Assembly: GCA_023151115.1 (NCBI GenBank)
Contig: JAKLJP010000011.1
Location: 124,001 to 188,000, forward strand
DNA from: Anaerolineae bacterium
Lineage (GTDB): Bacteria; Chloroflexota; Anaerolineae; 4572-78; J111
Direction: 5' to 3'
Length of the DNA stretch: 64,000 bases
Made by a program: the position numbers and the translations under genes. Numbering within the stretch: the stretch's first letter is position 1; the number at the start of each line of letters is the position of its first letter. Below the pieces are notes generated by a model, which worked only from the letters and a program-made list of their open reading frames with translations, ran no database searches and was not told the DNA's origin. Of the stretch, positions 23,996 through 32,344 are shown piece after piece.

Positions 23996-25642
23996 ATGTC
24001 AGCCACATTCCGAATTGTCAACGGTCGAGTCTACGACCCGATTAATAACATAGACGGCGAAGTGCGCGACATCTGCGTGCAGGACGGCAAAATCGTCGCG
24101 AGTGTGCCGCCGGAGGCCAAACGGATTGACGCCAGCGGCATGGTCATTATGCCCGGCGGAGTGGATATTCACTGCCACATCGCCGGCCCCAAGGTCAATC
24201 TGGCCCGCAAGTTGCAGCCGGAAGACCATCGCTTTGACGTTCACCCGCGCACGGCCTTCACCCGTTCCGGCACGGGGGGCACGGTCCCGTCCACCTTTGC
24301 CACCGGCTATCGCTATGCCGCGCTGGGCTACACCACCGCTATGGAAGCCGCTGTGACCCCGCTCGGCGCGCGCCACACCCTGGAAGAGCTGCATGATACG
24401 CCCATCATTGACAAAGGTTTCTACGTGCTAATGGGCAACAACGTGCTGCTCTACCGCCTGCTCAAAGAGGGCCGCATGGAAGAATTCCGCGAGGCGGTGG
24501 CCTGGTGGCTCAACGCCAGCCGGGCTTACACCATCAAGCTGGTCAACCCCGGCGGCGACGAACCCTGGAAAGGGCAGCGCAACGCCAACATCACCAACCT
24601 GGGCCAAGAGATTGACGCCTTTGGCTTTACCCCCCGCCAGGTCATCAAGGCATTGATTGATGCGGCTAATGACTTGGGGCTGCCCCACCCGGCCCACATT
24701 CACTGCAACAACCTGGGCATTGCCGGCAACTATGAAACCACCCTGGAAACCATGCGCGCCGCCGATGGCCGCCGCGCCCACCTGACCCACATCCAGTTTC
24801 ACTCCTACGGCGGCGAATTTGGCGGCAAACCGACCTCCAAAGCCGCTGAGTTAGCCGAGTACATCAACACCCACCCCCAAATCAGCGCCGATGTCGGCCA
24901 GGTGATGTTTGGCAAAGCCACCGGTATGACCGCCGACGCCCCGCTCGGTTGGATGCTGCGCCATGTCAGCGGCAACAAGTGGGTCAACGCCGATACCGAG
25001 CACGAAAGCGGCTGCGGTATTGTGCCCTTTGCCTACAGCGACAAAAACTATGTCCACGCCTTGCAGTGGGGCATTGGGTTGGAACTGTTCCTGCTGACCA
25101 AAGACCCCTGGCGGCTGATCCTCTCCACCGACCATCCCAACGGCGGCTCCTTTATGAGCTACCCCAAGCTGATCCGCCTGCTCATGGACAGGCAGTTTCG
25201 CCAGGAGCAGGTTCGCTCCGTCAACCAAAAGGCGATGGCTCAAACGGTCCTGCTCGACGGCCTGGAACGGGAATACTCTTTGCAGGAGATTGCCATCATT
25301 ACCCGCGCCGGCCCGGCTAAGCTGCTGGGGTTAGCCGATAAAGGCCATCTGGGTGTCGGTGCGGATGCCGATATTACCATCTACATGGAGTGCGACGACA
25401 AAGAGGAAATGTTCACTACGCCGCGCTATGTTTTCAAAGACGGCCAGATGATTATCGAGGACAGCGAATTTCGGGCCGACCACGAAGGCCGCATCCTGCA
25501 CGTCGCCCCCGACTATGACCCCAAAATCGAGCAGGTCATCCGGCCCTTCTTTGAGGACTACTACACCATCCAGTTTGACAATTACGCCGTCAGCGAGAAG
25601 TACCTGCACCAGCATCAGGTGGTGCCAACGGCAGGCCAATAG
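23996..25642 (+). CDS. fmdA: Formylmethanofuran dehydrogenase subunit A (amidohydrolase)
   Basis: 548 aa. This metal-dependent amidohydrolase splits formylmethanofuran into formate and methanofuran, or the reverse. The binuclear-metal site is complete: HCH at 59/61, Lys181 in YTIKLVNPGG (the expected carboxylated lysine), His234/236 in PAHIHCNN, His265 and Asp379 in ILSTDHPNGG. These line up with His57, His59, Lys178, His230 and Asp385 of FwdA. ATG 23996 has only a weak ribosome site. It is followed by ftr and fmdC, the order A-Ftr-C seen in bacterial Fhc clusters. Confidence 0.96.
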   Translation: MSATFRIVNGRVYDPINNIDGEVRDICVQDGKIVASVPPEAKRIDASGMVIMPGGVDIHCHIAGPKVNLARKLQPEDHRFDVHPRTAFTRSGTGGTVPSTFATGYRYAALGYTTAMEAAVTPLGARHTLEELHDTPIIDKGFYVLMGNNVLLYRLLKEGRMEEFREAVAWWLNASRAYTIKLVNPGGDEPWKGQRNANITNLGQEIDAFGFTPRQVIKALIDAANDLGLPHPAHIHCNNLGIAGNYETTLETMRAADGRRAHLTHIQFHSYGGEFGGKPTSKAAELAEYINTHPQISADVGQVMFGKATGMTADAPLGWMLRHVSGNKWVNADTEHESGCGIVPFAYSDKNYVHALQWGIGLELFLLTKDPWRLILSTDHPNGGSFMSYPKLIRLLMDRQFRQEQVRSVNQKAMAQTVLLDGLEREYSLQEIAIITRAGPAKLLGLADKGHLGVGADADITIYMECDDKEEMFTTPRYVFKDGQMIIEDSEFRADHEGRILHVAPDYDPKIEQVIRPFFEDYYTIQFDNYAVSEKYLHQHQVVPTAGQ

Positions 25643-25729
25643 AATTTACGATTTACGATTTTGGATTTACGATTAGGGTTGAGCTTTAGCCCTTCTAATC
25701 GTAAATCGTAAATCTGAAATCGTAAATAA
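25642..25729. repeat. Short-word hairpin (ATTTACG heptamers)
   Basis: ATTTACGATTTACGATT-type words (25643-25678) pair with AATCGTAAATCGTAAAT (25694-25729). It sits in the fmdA-ftr spacer. Confidence 0.75.
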
Positions 25730-25756
25730 AAGCGTAAGTGCTCAAGGAGCATACGT

Positions 25757-26668
25757 ATGCATATCCACAACACCGAAATCATTGACACCTTTGCCGAAGC
25801 CTTCAAAATGTGGGCCAGCCGGGTCATCATTACCGCCGTGAGTCCACAGTGGGCCATGCATGCCGCCCAATCTATCACCGGCTTTGCCACCTCGATTATT
25901 GGCTGCAAGTGCGAGGCCGGCATCGAGGCCGAGTTGTCGCCAGACCAGACGTTGGATGGCCGGCCCGGTGTGAGTGTGCTGTTTTTCACGGTCAAAGCCG
26001 AGGACATGGGCAAGCGTCTGTTGGAACGAGTCGGCCAATGCGTGTTGACCTGCCCCACCACCGCTTGCTTCAATGGCTTAGACGTCGAGCAGACAGTTAT
26101 CGTCGGCGGGCAGCTTCGCTTTTTTGGCGATGGCTACCAGATCAGCAAGGTACTGGCCGGCCGGCGTTTCTGGCGCATCCCGGTCATGGAGGGCGAATTT
26201 CTGGTAGATGAGCGGTTCGGCGTCCAGCCGGCCATTGGCGGCGGCAATATTCTCATCCTGGGCCGGGACATGCCCACCACCCTGCAAGCCACCGAGGCCG
26301 CTGTGGCCGCCATGCGCACCGTCCCCGGAGTCATTTTGCCCTTCCCCGGCGGGGTGGTTCGCAGCGGCAGCAAAACTCGCTCCCGTTACAAGGGCCTGTT
26401 TGCCTCCACCAACGACGCCTACTGCCCCACCCTGCGCGGTATTGCTCCCGAAACGCAAGTACCCCCTGAAGCCGGCTGTGTGCTGGAAATTGTCATTGAC
26501 GGCCTGGACCTGCCCGCCGTCGAAGAAGCCACCCGGCGCGGCATCCTGGCGGCAGCCGAAAGCGGCGGCGCGCTGCAAATCTCCGCCGGGAACTACGGCG
26601 GCACGCTGGGTCAGTACCAGATTAAGCTGCATGAGGTGTTGAATGGGCAAGCTAGTGTAGCATCCTGA
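25757..26668 (+). CDS. ftr: Formylmethanofuran:H4MPT formyltransferase (Ftr/FhcD)
   Basis: 303 aa. It moves the formyl group between N5 of H4MPT and methanofuran. Strong matches to Ftr are IIDTFAEAF...ASRVIITA at the N-terminus, GQCVLTCPTTACF, FFGDGYQ, WRIPVMEGEFLVDE, PFPGGVVRSGSK, ASTNDAYCPTL and the C-terminal QISAGNYGGTLGQYQIKLHEV. ATG 25757 follows AAGGAG. Its TGA stop (26666-26668) lies inside the perfect 14-bp terminal repeat of an inserted palindromic element, so the last residues (VAS) are encoded by the repeat. Confidence 0.96.
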   Translation: MHIHNTEIIDTFAEAFKMWASRVIITAVSPQWAMHAAQSITGFATSIIGCKCEAGIEAELSPDQTLDGRPGVSVLFFTVKAEDMGKRLLERVGQCVLTCPTTACFNGLDVEQTVIVGGQLRFFGDGYQISKVLAGRRFWRIPVMEGEFLVDERFGVQPAIGGGNILILGRDMPTTLQATEAAVAAMRTVPGVILPFPGGVVRSGSKTRSRYKGLFASTNDAYCPTLRGIAPETQVPPEAGCVLEIVIDGLDLPAVEEATRRGILAAAESGGALQISAGNYGGTLGQYQIKLHEVLNGQASVAS

Positions 26669-26802
26669 GTAGCCCTAAGCTTAGCGAAGGGCGTATCGAA
26701 GGGTGCGAGTTGGCGACGACTCCATGATGGTGCAGCACCCCCTTCGTCAAGCTCAGGACGCGGCTTCGATACGGGGCGCTTCGCTCCCCTACTCAGGATG
26801 CT
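26659..26802. repeat. 144-bp MITE-like element with perfect 14-bp terminal repeats
   Basis: AGCATCCTGAGTAG at the left and CTACTCAGGATGCT at the right are exact reverse complements. Inner pairs CGTATCGAAG/CTTCGATACG and GGTGC/GCACC also occur. It overlaps the 3' end of ftr. Confidence 0.8.
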
Positions 26803-26826
26803 GTTCGCCACTAAATGAGGAATCTT

Positions 26827-27645
26827 ATGAGTATTACGTTAACCTTACAAACAACGTCAACCATACCGCTCGAGGCCGAGGTCATTTCCCCGGATCGGTT
26901 GGCCGGGCTGAACCATGCCGAAATTGCGGCGCTGCCGGTTCAACACGGCAACCAAAAAGCAGCCCTGGGCGACTTCTTCCGGGTAACCGGCTCCAGCAAT
27001 GGCGAGATCAGGTTGGAAGGCGACCTGAGCCGGGTCAAACTGGTCGGCGCAGGTATGAGTCATGGCCGGATGGTGATTGCCGGGAATGTGGGCATGCACG
27101 TCGGTGCGGGCATGCGCGGCGGGGAGATTGTGGTCGAAGGCGACGCGGGCGACTGGGCCGGCGCGGAAATGAGCGGCGGGCGATTGCTCGTCAAAGGCAA
27201 CGCCGGACATTTGGTCGGCAGCGCCTACCGGGGCGGCACGGTTGGGATGCAGGGCGGCGAAATTATTGTCCAGGGCAATGCCGGCAATGAGGTCGGCGCG
27301 GCCATGCGGCGCGGCCTGATTGCCGTTGGCGGCAACAGCGGCGACTTTACCGGCGTCAATATGCTGGCCGGCACGATTGTCGTTCTGGGCCAGCTTGGCT
27401 GGCGCAGCGGCGCCGGCATGAAACGCGGCTCGATCATCTCCATGCACCCTGCCGAAATCCTGCCCACCTTTACCTTTGCCTGCACCTACCAGCCGACTTT
27501 CCTGCCCATCTTCCTGCGCCGTCTCCGTGACCAGGGCTTGCCCATCAGCGAGGCCCAGCTCAAAGGATACTACCGGCGCTGGAGCGGCGATTCGGTGGAA
27601 CTGAACCGGGGGGAGATATTGCTGCTTGAGACAATTAGCAATTAG
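26827..27645 (+). CDS. fmdC: Formylmethanofuran dehydrogenase subunit C (GXGXG repeat protein)
   Basis: 272 aa from ATG 26827 (GAGG upstream, inside an alternative start at 26815). The centre is a glutamate-synthase-alpha-like beta helix of ~19-residue turns: MVIAGNVGMHVGAGMRGG, IVVEGDAGDWAGAEMSGG, LLVKGNAGHLVGSAYRGG and three more. In Fwd this subunit bridges A and B and lines the tunnel for formate; in Fhc it is needed for the complex with Ftr. The C-terminal GYYRRWSGDSVELNRGEILL is typical. Confidence 0.94.
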   Translation: MSITLTLQTTSTIPLEAEVISPDRLAGLNHAEIAALPVQHGNQKAALGDFFRVTGSSNGEIRLEGDLSRVKLVGAGMSHGRMVIAGNVGMHVGAGMRGGEIVVEGDAGDWAGAEMSGGRLLVKGNAGHLVGSAYRGGTVGMQGGEIIVQGNAGNEVGAAMRRGLIAVGGNSGDFTGVNMLAGTIVVLGQLGWRSGAGMKRGSIISMHPAEILPTFTFACTYQPTFLPIFLRRLRDQGLPISEAQLKGYYRRWSGDSVELNRGEILLLETISN

Positions 27646-27663
27646 CCTTGAATTGAAATTCAA

Positions 27664-27881
27664 GGCTGATACGGGAAGCCCGTTCAAAACGGGCTGGAAT
27701 GGCTCGCCCTTCGAGTCGGCTTCCAGCCGACTTTCTTGTATCAGCCTGAGAATTATCGTTTTTGATTCTCAAAATCGGTAATAACTGCTCCCGCTGGATT
27801 GACAAATCCAGCGGCGGATATGGCTATCCGCCGCGAGCCAATTACCGGATTTGATGGTCAAAAATCATTATTCTCAGGCTT
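27664..27881. repeat. Two adjoining composite palindromes in front of mch
   Basis: The first has ends GGCTGATAC/GTATCAGCC (27664-27745) around two hairpins. The second has ends AGCCTGAGAATTAT and ATTATTCTCAGGCT (27742-27881) enclosing AAATCGGTAAT/ATTACCGGATTT and two small perfect hairpins (GCTGGATT-GAC-AAATCCAGC; GCGGATA-TGGC-TATCCGC). The last arm ends next to the mch ribosome site AGGAGG. Confidence 0.75.
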
Positions 27882-27897
27882 AGAGGAGGAATAAGCA

Positions 27898-28851
27898 ATG
27901 ACCCTTTCACTCAACGAACGAGCCTTGGCCCTGGTCGAACGGCTGGTTGACGATGCCGGGGCGCTGGGCGTGACCACGCATGTCCTGGCGAGCGGGACGC
28001 TGGTAATTGACTGCGGCATTGAAGCGCCGGGCGGCTTGGAGGCCGGGCGTATCTTTGCCGAAGTTTGCATGGGCGGTCTGGGACAGCTTTCCTTCGGTCA
28101 TTTGAATCTCGATGGCTGGTGGCTGCCTGCCGTCACCGTCCGCACCGACCAGCCGCGGCTGGCCTGCATGGCCGCGCAGTACGCCGGCTGGCAGGTCAAC
28201 AAAGAGAACTATTTTGCCATGGGCAGCGGTCCCGCTCGCGCTCTCATTCGGGCCGAGGAAAAACTTTACGACGAACTTGGCTACAGCGACCCGGCCCGGG
28301 TGGCCGTGCTGTGCCTGGAAGGTCATGTTCTGCCGCCGCCGGAAATTGCCGCCTACATTGCCGAGCGGGCCAAAGTACCGCCCAAACACCTGACCCTGTT
28401 AATTGCGCCGACAGCCTGTGTGGTCGGCGGCGTCCAGGTGGCAGCGCGGGTGGTCGAAACCGGGCTGCACAAGCTGCATGAGTTGGGCTTTGATCTGCAC
28501 AAAATATTGAGCGGCATCGGAACCTGCCCCCTGCCGCCGGTAGCCAAGAGCGACATCCGGGCCATTGGCCGCACCAACGACGCCATCCTGTACGCCGGGC
28601 AGGTTCATTACACCGTCCGGGCCGACGACGCCGAGCTGGAGCAAGTCGTCTCCCGCGTGCCCTCCTCAACCTCGAAGGATTATGGGGCGCCTTTCTACGA
28701 TACCTTCAAAGGTTACAAATTCGATTTTTACCAGGTTGACCCGTTATTATTCAGCCCGGCCGAAATTTTTATGACCAACGTGGTCAGCGGGCGGACCTTC
28801 CACGCCGGGCAGGTTAATGTGGATGTCCTAAAGAAGTCATTTTTGGAGTAA
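27898..28851 (+). CDS. mch: Methenyl-H4MPT cyclohydrolase (Mch)
   Basis: 317 aa, the family size. It hydrolyses methenyl-H4MPT to formyl-H4MPT between MtdB and Ftr. Matches are VIDCGIEAPGGLEAG, EVCMGGLGQL, YAGWQVNKENYFAMGSGPARAL, APTACVVGGVQVAARVVET, SGIGTCPLPPVA, GRTNDAILYAGQVHYTV and the C-terminal GAPFYDTFKGYKFDFYQVDPLLFSPAEI. ATG 27898 has AGGAGG at ideal distance. Three bases after its stop a RimK-type ligase begins, so the two are coupled. Confidence 0.97.
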   Translation: MTLSLNERALALVERLVDDAGALGVTTHVLASGTLVIDCGIEAPGGLEAGRIFAEVCMGGLGQLSFGHLNLDGWWLPAVTVRTDQPRLACMAAQYAGWQVNKENYFAMGSGPARALIRAEEKLYDELGYSDPARVAVLCLEGHVLPPPEIAAYIAERAKVPPKHLTLLIAPTACVVGGVQVAARVVETGLHKLHELGFDLHKILSGIGTCPLPPVAKSDIRAIGRTNDAILYAGQVHYTVRADDAELEQVVSRVPSSTSKDYGAPFYDTFKGYKFDFYQVDPLLFSPAEIFMTNVVSGRTFHAGQVNVDVLKKSFLE

Positions 28852-28854
28852 ACT

Positions 28855-29796
28855 TTGCGAATTGCTATTTTAGGGGCCAGCCCCGGCTGGCATGCCGAGC
28901 AGTTGCAGCAAGCGATTCAGGCGCGAGGGCATAGCTGCACCTTGTTGCCCATCACCCAGTTGAATGCGCGGGTCGGCCTGTCGCCCCGCCTGGGCAGCCT
29001 GAGCGCCGATTTGGACTCCTTTGATGTGGTGCTGGTCCGGTTCATCCCGGCCGGCTCGTTGGAGCAGATCGTCTTCCGTATGGACGCGCTGCACCTGCTG
29101 GAAAGCCGGGGGGTGCGGGTGGTCAACCGGCCCAAAGCCATCGAGCGCACGGTGGACAAGCTCTATACATCGGGGCTGCTGGAACAGGCCGGGCTGCCGA
29201 CCCCGCGCACCGTTGTCTGCGAGACCAGCGCCGACGCTCTGAAAGCTTTCGCGGCCCTGGGCGGCGATGTGGTGGTCAAGCCGCTCTTTGGGGCGATGGG
29301 CCTGGGCATCGTCCGCATCGAGGACCGGGACCTGGCTTATCGGGTTTTCAAGGCTTTGGAGCTGGAAAAAGCCGTCTACTATTTGCAGGAAACCATTCCT
29401 CACAACGGCTGCGATATTCGCGCCTTTGTTATCGGCGGACGGGTGGTGGCGGCTATGGAGCGCGTCTCTGACGATTGGCGGACCAACGTGGCCCGTGGGG
29501 GCCAGGCCCGCGCCTGCCGCCTGACGCCCGAACAGGCCGAACTTTGCCGGCGCGCCGCCGAGGTGGTTGGGGCCGACTATGCCGGCGTGGACCTGCTGCC
29601 GGCGGCAGATGGGCGGCTTTATCTGATTGAAGTGAACAGCATCCCCGGCTGGAAGGGCCTGCAAACCACCAGCCCGGTCAATATTGCAGAGGAAATGGCG
29701 GTTTACCTTGAAACTGTGGCCGGCCAGCACCCTGGTAGGGAGTTCCAAAATTTAAATCATACCAAAATTTTGACCAGTTTAATGCGTGATACGTGA
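28855..29796 (+). CDS. RimK-type ATP-grasp ligase, likely H4MPT glutamate ligase (MptN-like)
   Basis: 313 aa, TTG start at 28855 with GGAG at about 28845; no nearer ATG fits. ATP-grasp with RimK pattern: NRPKAIERTVDKLYTSGLLEQAGLPTPRTV, DVVVKPLFGAMGLGIVRI, DIRAFVIGGRVVAAMERVSDDWRTNVARGG and ADYAGVDLLPA...LIEVNSIPGWKGLQ. Relatives in H4MPT clusters are thought to add alpha-glutamate to tetrahydromethanopterin, as MptN does in methanogens, or glutamates to methanofuran. It follows mch directly. The C-terminal MRDT and the stop come from a short-word repeat. Confidence 0.88.
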   Translation: MRIAILGASPGWHAEQLQQAIQARGHSCTLLPITQLNARVGLSPRLGSLSADLDSFDVVLVRFIPAGSLEQIVFRMDALHLLESRGVRVVNRPKAIERTVDKLYTSGLLEQAGLPTPRTVVCETSADALKAFAALGGDVVVKPLFGAMGLGIVRIEDRDLAYRVFKALELEKAVYYLQETIPHNGCDIRAFVIGGRVVAAMERVSDDWRTNVARGGQARACRLTPEQAELCRRAAEVVGADYAGVDLLPAADGRLYLIEVNSIPGWKGLQTTSPVNIAEEMAVYLETVAGQHPGREFQNLNHTKILTSLMRDT

Positions 29797-29849
29797 TACG
29801 TGAAGACTTTTGGCATGAAATCATTACGTATCACGCATCACGCATCACG
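29781..29849. repeat. Short-word hairpin (ATACGTG type) bridging two genes
   Basis: GCGTGATACGTGATACGTGA (29784-29803) pairs with TCACGCATCACGCATCACG-like words on the right. It contains the stop of the RimK-like gene and the apparent N-terminal codons of the CitG-like gene. Confidence 0.75.
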
Positions 29850-30759
29850 GGCTTGGGATAATTATTTGCTTGAAACAGCCTTAGAGGCGAGTGTCCCCTC
29901 TTCACCGACATCTTGGACGCCTGACATCGTAGCCGCGGCGGCGCAGTTGGCCTGCCTGCTGGAGGTCAGCGCCGAAAAACCGGGCAACGTCACCCCCACT
30001 CACGCCTTCCACGATATGAATTATGAGGATTTTTTGCGCGGCGCAGCGGCGCTTGGCCCGGAGATGGCCCGAGCCGGGGAGCGCGGCGTCGGCGCGACCA
30101 TTTTGGCCGCTATCACTGCCCGCCGGCGCTGGACGCAGGCCAACACCAACCTGGGCATCGTTTTGTTGTTCGCGCCGCTGGCCCGCGCCGCTCTGACCGG
30201 CTACGGTAATTTGCGTGACCGCTTGAGTGCGATTCTGCGCCACTTGACCATAGACGACGCTCGCGCCGCCTATACCGCCATCCGGCTGGCCGCACCGGGC
30301 GGCCTCGAAGCCGAAGTCGAGCACGATGTCCGGGCCGAACCCACCATCACCCTGGGTGAAGCCATGGCCAGCGCCGCCCACCGAGACAGCATCGCCGCCG
30401 AGTATGGGAGCGATTACGCCATCACCTTTGAGCGCGGCCTGCCCGCTTTGCAGTCGGCTCTGGCGCAAGGAGCCGGCACCGGCCAGGCGGTAGTCCAAAC
30501 TTATTTGGAGCTATTGGCCGCCGTGCCTGATACCTTGATTGCCCGCAAGCAGGGCCTGGAGGTAGCTGAGGCCGTTTCCGCAGAAGCGGTGCGAGTTGTG
30601 GCCGCCGGGGGTGTTTTTAGCCTGGAAGGGCAAAGGGCGATTGCTGAATTTGATGCTCATCTACGAGTAGCGAAGGATAACAGCCTCAATCCGGGGACGA
30701 CGGCGGATCTGGTTGCGGCGACGTTGTTTGTGGGATTGTTGGAAGGAGTCATTCAATAA
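29800..30759 (+). CDS. Triphosphoribosyl-dephospho-CoA synthase-like protein (CitG family, H4MPT-cluster type)
   Basis: Up to 319 aa from GTG 29800. The CitG/MdcB core begins about residue 43 (IVAAAAQLACLLEVSAEKPGNVTPTHAFHDM) and ends with LNPGTTADLVAATLFVGLLEG. GERGVGATILAAI and NTNLGIVLLFAPLA are family marks. This version is a regular member of bacterial H4MPT clusters, where its reaction is unproven; a phosphoribosyl transfer in coenzyme synthesis fits the fold. The first ~20 residues (ITHHASRAW...) are coded by a palindromic repeat, and no ribosome site precedes GTG 29800, so the true start may be ATG 29815 or a later TTG. Confidence 0.85.
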   Translation: MKTFGMKSLRITHHASRAWDNYLLETALEASVPSSPTSWTPDIVAAAAQLACLLEVSAEKPGNVTPTHAFHDMNYEDFLRGAAALGPEMARAGERGVGATILAAITARRRWTQANTNLGIVLLFAPLARAALTGYGNLRDRLSAILRHLTIDDARAAYTAIRLAAPGGLEAEVEHDVRAEPTITLGEAMASAAHRDSIAAEYGSDYAITFERGLPALQSALAQGAGTGQAVVQTYLELLAAVPDTLIARKQGLEVAEAVSAEAVRVVAAGGVFSLEGQRAIAEFDAHLRVAKDNSLNPGTTADLVAATLFVGLLEGVIQ

Positions 30760-30760
30760 A

Positions 30761-32236
30761 ATGAACGGTGAAAGTGTTTACATCGCCCTCGGCAGCAACC
30801 TAGGCGACCGGCGGGCCAACCTGATTGACGCTATCAGCCAGTTGCGCCAACAAGTTGCGGTGGAGCAGGTGTCTTCAGTTTATGAAACGGAGCCGGCTTA
30901 CGTAACCGACCAGCCCCGTTTTTACAACATGGTTCTGCGGGGACGCACCCAATTGCTGCCGGACGAACTGCTGCGTTTTCTCAAAAGTATCGAGCGGCGC
31001 ATGGGCCGGCAGCGGCTGGTTCGCTACGGGCCGCGGCCCATTGATTTGGACATCCTGACTTACGGCGACCGGCAAATGGAAACGCCGGATTTGGTCATTC
31101 CTCACCCGCGTATCGCCGAGCGGGATTTTGTGCTGGCCCCTTTCGCCGAAATTGCCCCCGACCTGATCCTCCCCGGCACGGAGCACAGCATCGCCGGGTT
31201 GTGGCGACGGCTCAACGGCGGCGGCTACGGCCAGGTGGTGCAGGTGATGCAAAAATTGACGGTGCCGGTGGGGCGCGACCTGCAAGCCGAGCGCCCGCCG
31301 GTACACCTCGGCTTGACCCAGGCCGGGGTCAGCGGTATCAAGCGTATTGTCCGGCTGATCGGCGAGGAGCGGGATGACCTTTTCTACGCTGAAATGGATC
31401 TGTCGGTTGAGCTGGGGCCGGAACAAAAAGGGGCCCACCTGTCACGCTTCAACGATACGGTCGCCGAAATTATTGACCAGATCAGCAACGAGCGCGCGCC
31501 AACGCTGGAAGTGCTGGCCGGGCGGGTGGCCCAGGAGGTGTTGACGGAGCAGCATGCCCTACGCTCTGACGTCCGCATCCGGGCCAGATTTCCGCAGGAA
31601 CGTTATGCCCCGGTGACGGGTAAATTGACCCAGGAAATCTACACCCTCATCGGCATCGCTGCCGCCACCAGGGAACAGGTCGTCCACCTGGTTGGGGTGG
31701 AAGCAGAGGGGACGATGGCCAGCCCATCGGCGCAGACGATGATTGCCGGCCAGGCCCATGAACAGCTGCTGGAGGCCGGCTTTAGCCCAGAGCAAGCGGC
31801 GCGGGTACTGGAGATTGTCCCGCTGGCGACCCACAATCAACGCGGCTGCGGCACGTTGCTGGTGGGGACTGACCAACCCATCCGCGCCCAGGATTTGGTC
31901 CATATTGTCGAGAGCGCCATGAGCAGCGAGAATTATGATCTGCTCAAGCGTCCCGACGAGTTATTTGTGGTGGCTAAAGCGCACCGTCACCCCCGCTTTG
32001 TCGAAGACGCCGTGCGGGAGATGATTCTGGGGTTGATCGAGTTGTACCCAAACCTGCCCGACGATACCTTTGTGTTAGCCCGCCAGCTTAATATCGAAAC
32101 CATTCACAAGCACGATGTTTACGCCGAGCGAACCGGCGTCCTGGCCGAACTGCGCCATGAACTGGCCAACCACAGTCATGTCACCCCCCATACCACCCTG
32201 GACTTATGGTTACGTGCGCAGCTTGGCCTGGCTTAA
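30761..32236 (+). CDS. Fusion protein: HPPK (FolK) plus MptA/FolE2-type GTP cyclohydrolase
   Basis: 491 aa from ATG 30761 (GGAAGGAG upstream). Residues ~5-160 are 6-hydroxymethyl-dihydropterin pyrophosphokinase: ALGSNLGDRRANL, FYNMVLRG and RYGPRPIDLDILTYG. Residues ~178-491 are a COG1469 GTP cyclohydrolase: VHLGLTQAGVSGIKRIV, GAHLSRFND (226-232), THNQRGCG (357-364) and HPRFVEDAVREM. The first and third chemical steps of pterin supply for H4MPT are thus joined in one chain. I call the second half MptA-like from context; FolE2 is the alternative. The stretch ASPSAQ (320-325) falls where I expect a Cys-containing CP motif in many relatives, so metal binding may differ. Confidence 0.9.
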   Translation: MNGESVYIALGSNLGDRRANLIDAISQLRQQVAVEQVSSVYETEPAYVTDQPRFYNMVLRGRTQLLPDELLRFLKSIERRMGRQRLVRYGPRPIDLDILTYGDRQMETPDLVIPHPRIAERDFVLAPFAEIAPDLILPGTEHSIAGLWRRLNGGGYGQVVQVMQKLTVPVGRDLQAERPPVHLGLTQAGVSGIKRIVRLIGEERDDLFYAEMDLSVELGPEQKGAHLSRFNDTVAEIIDQISNERAPTLEVLAGRVAQEVLTEQHALRSDVRIRARFPQERYAPVTGKLTQEIYTLIGIAAATREQVVHLVGVEAEGTMASPSAQTMIAGQAHEQLLEAGFSPEQAARVLEIVPLATHNQRGCGTLLVGTDQPIRAQDLVHIVESAMSSENYDLLKRPDELFVVAKAHRHPRFVEDAVREMILGLIELYPNLPDDTFVLARQLNIETIHKHDVYAERTGVLAELRHELANHSHVTPHTTLDLWLRAQLGLA

Positions 32237-32274
32237 AAAGGAGTTACGCAGTTGGTTAAAATCATGTTGCTTTA

Positions 32275-32335
32275 GAGGAGGCGAGGACGCGAGGACGCGA
32301 ATATCTTCCTCGCCTCCTCGCCTCACGCCTCATCG
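32275..32335. repeat. Short-word hairpin (GAGGACGC type)
   Basis: GAGGCGAGGACGCGAGGACGC pairs with CCTCGCCTCCTCGCCTC-like words. It separates convergent genes. Confidence 0.65.
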
Positions 32336-32344
32336 CATCTTTAT

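Noticed and set aside
24428..25243. Long antisense ORFs over fmdA and similar genes
   Set aside because: They mirror codon bias of the real gene, have no ribosome sites and no family features.
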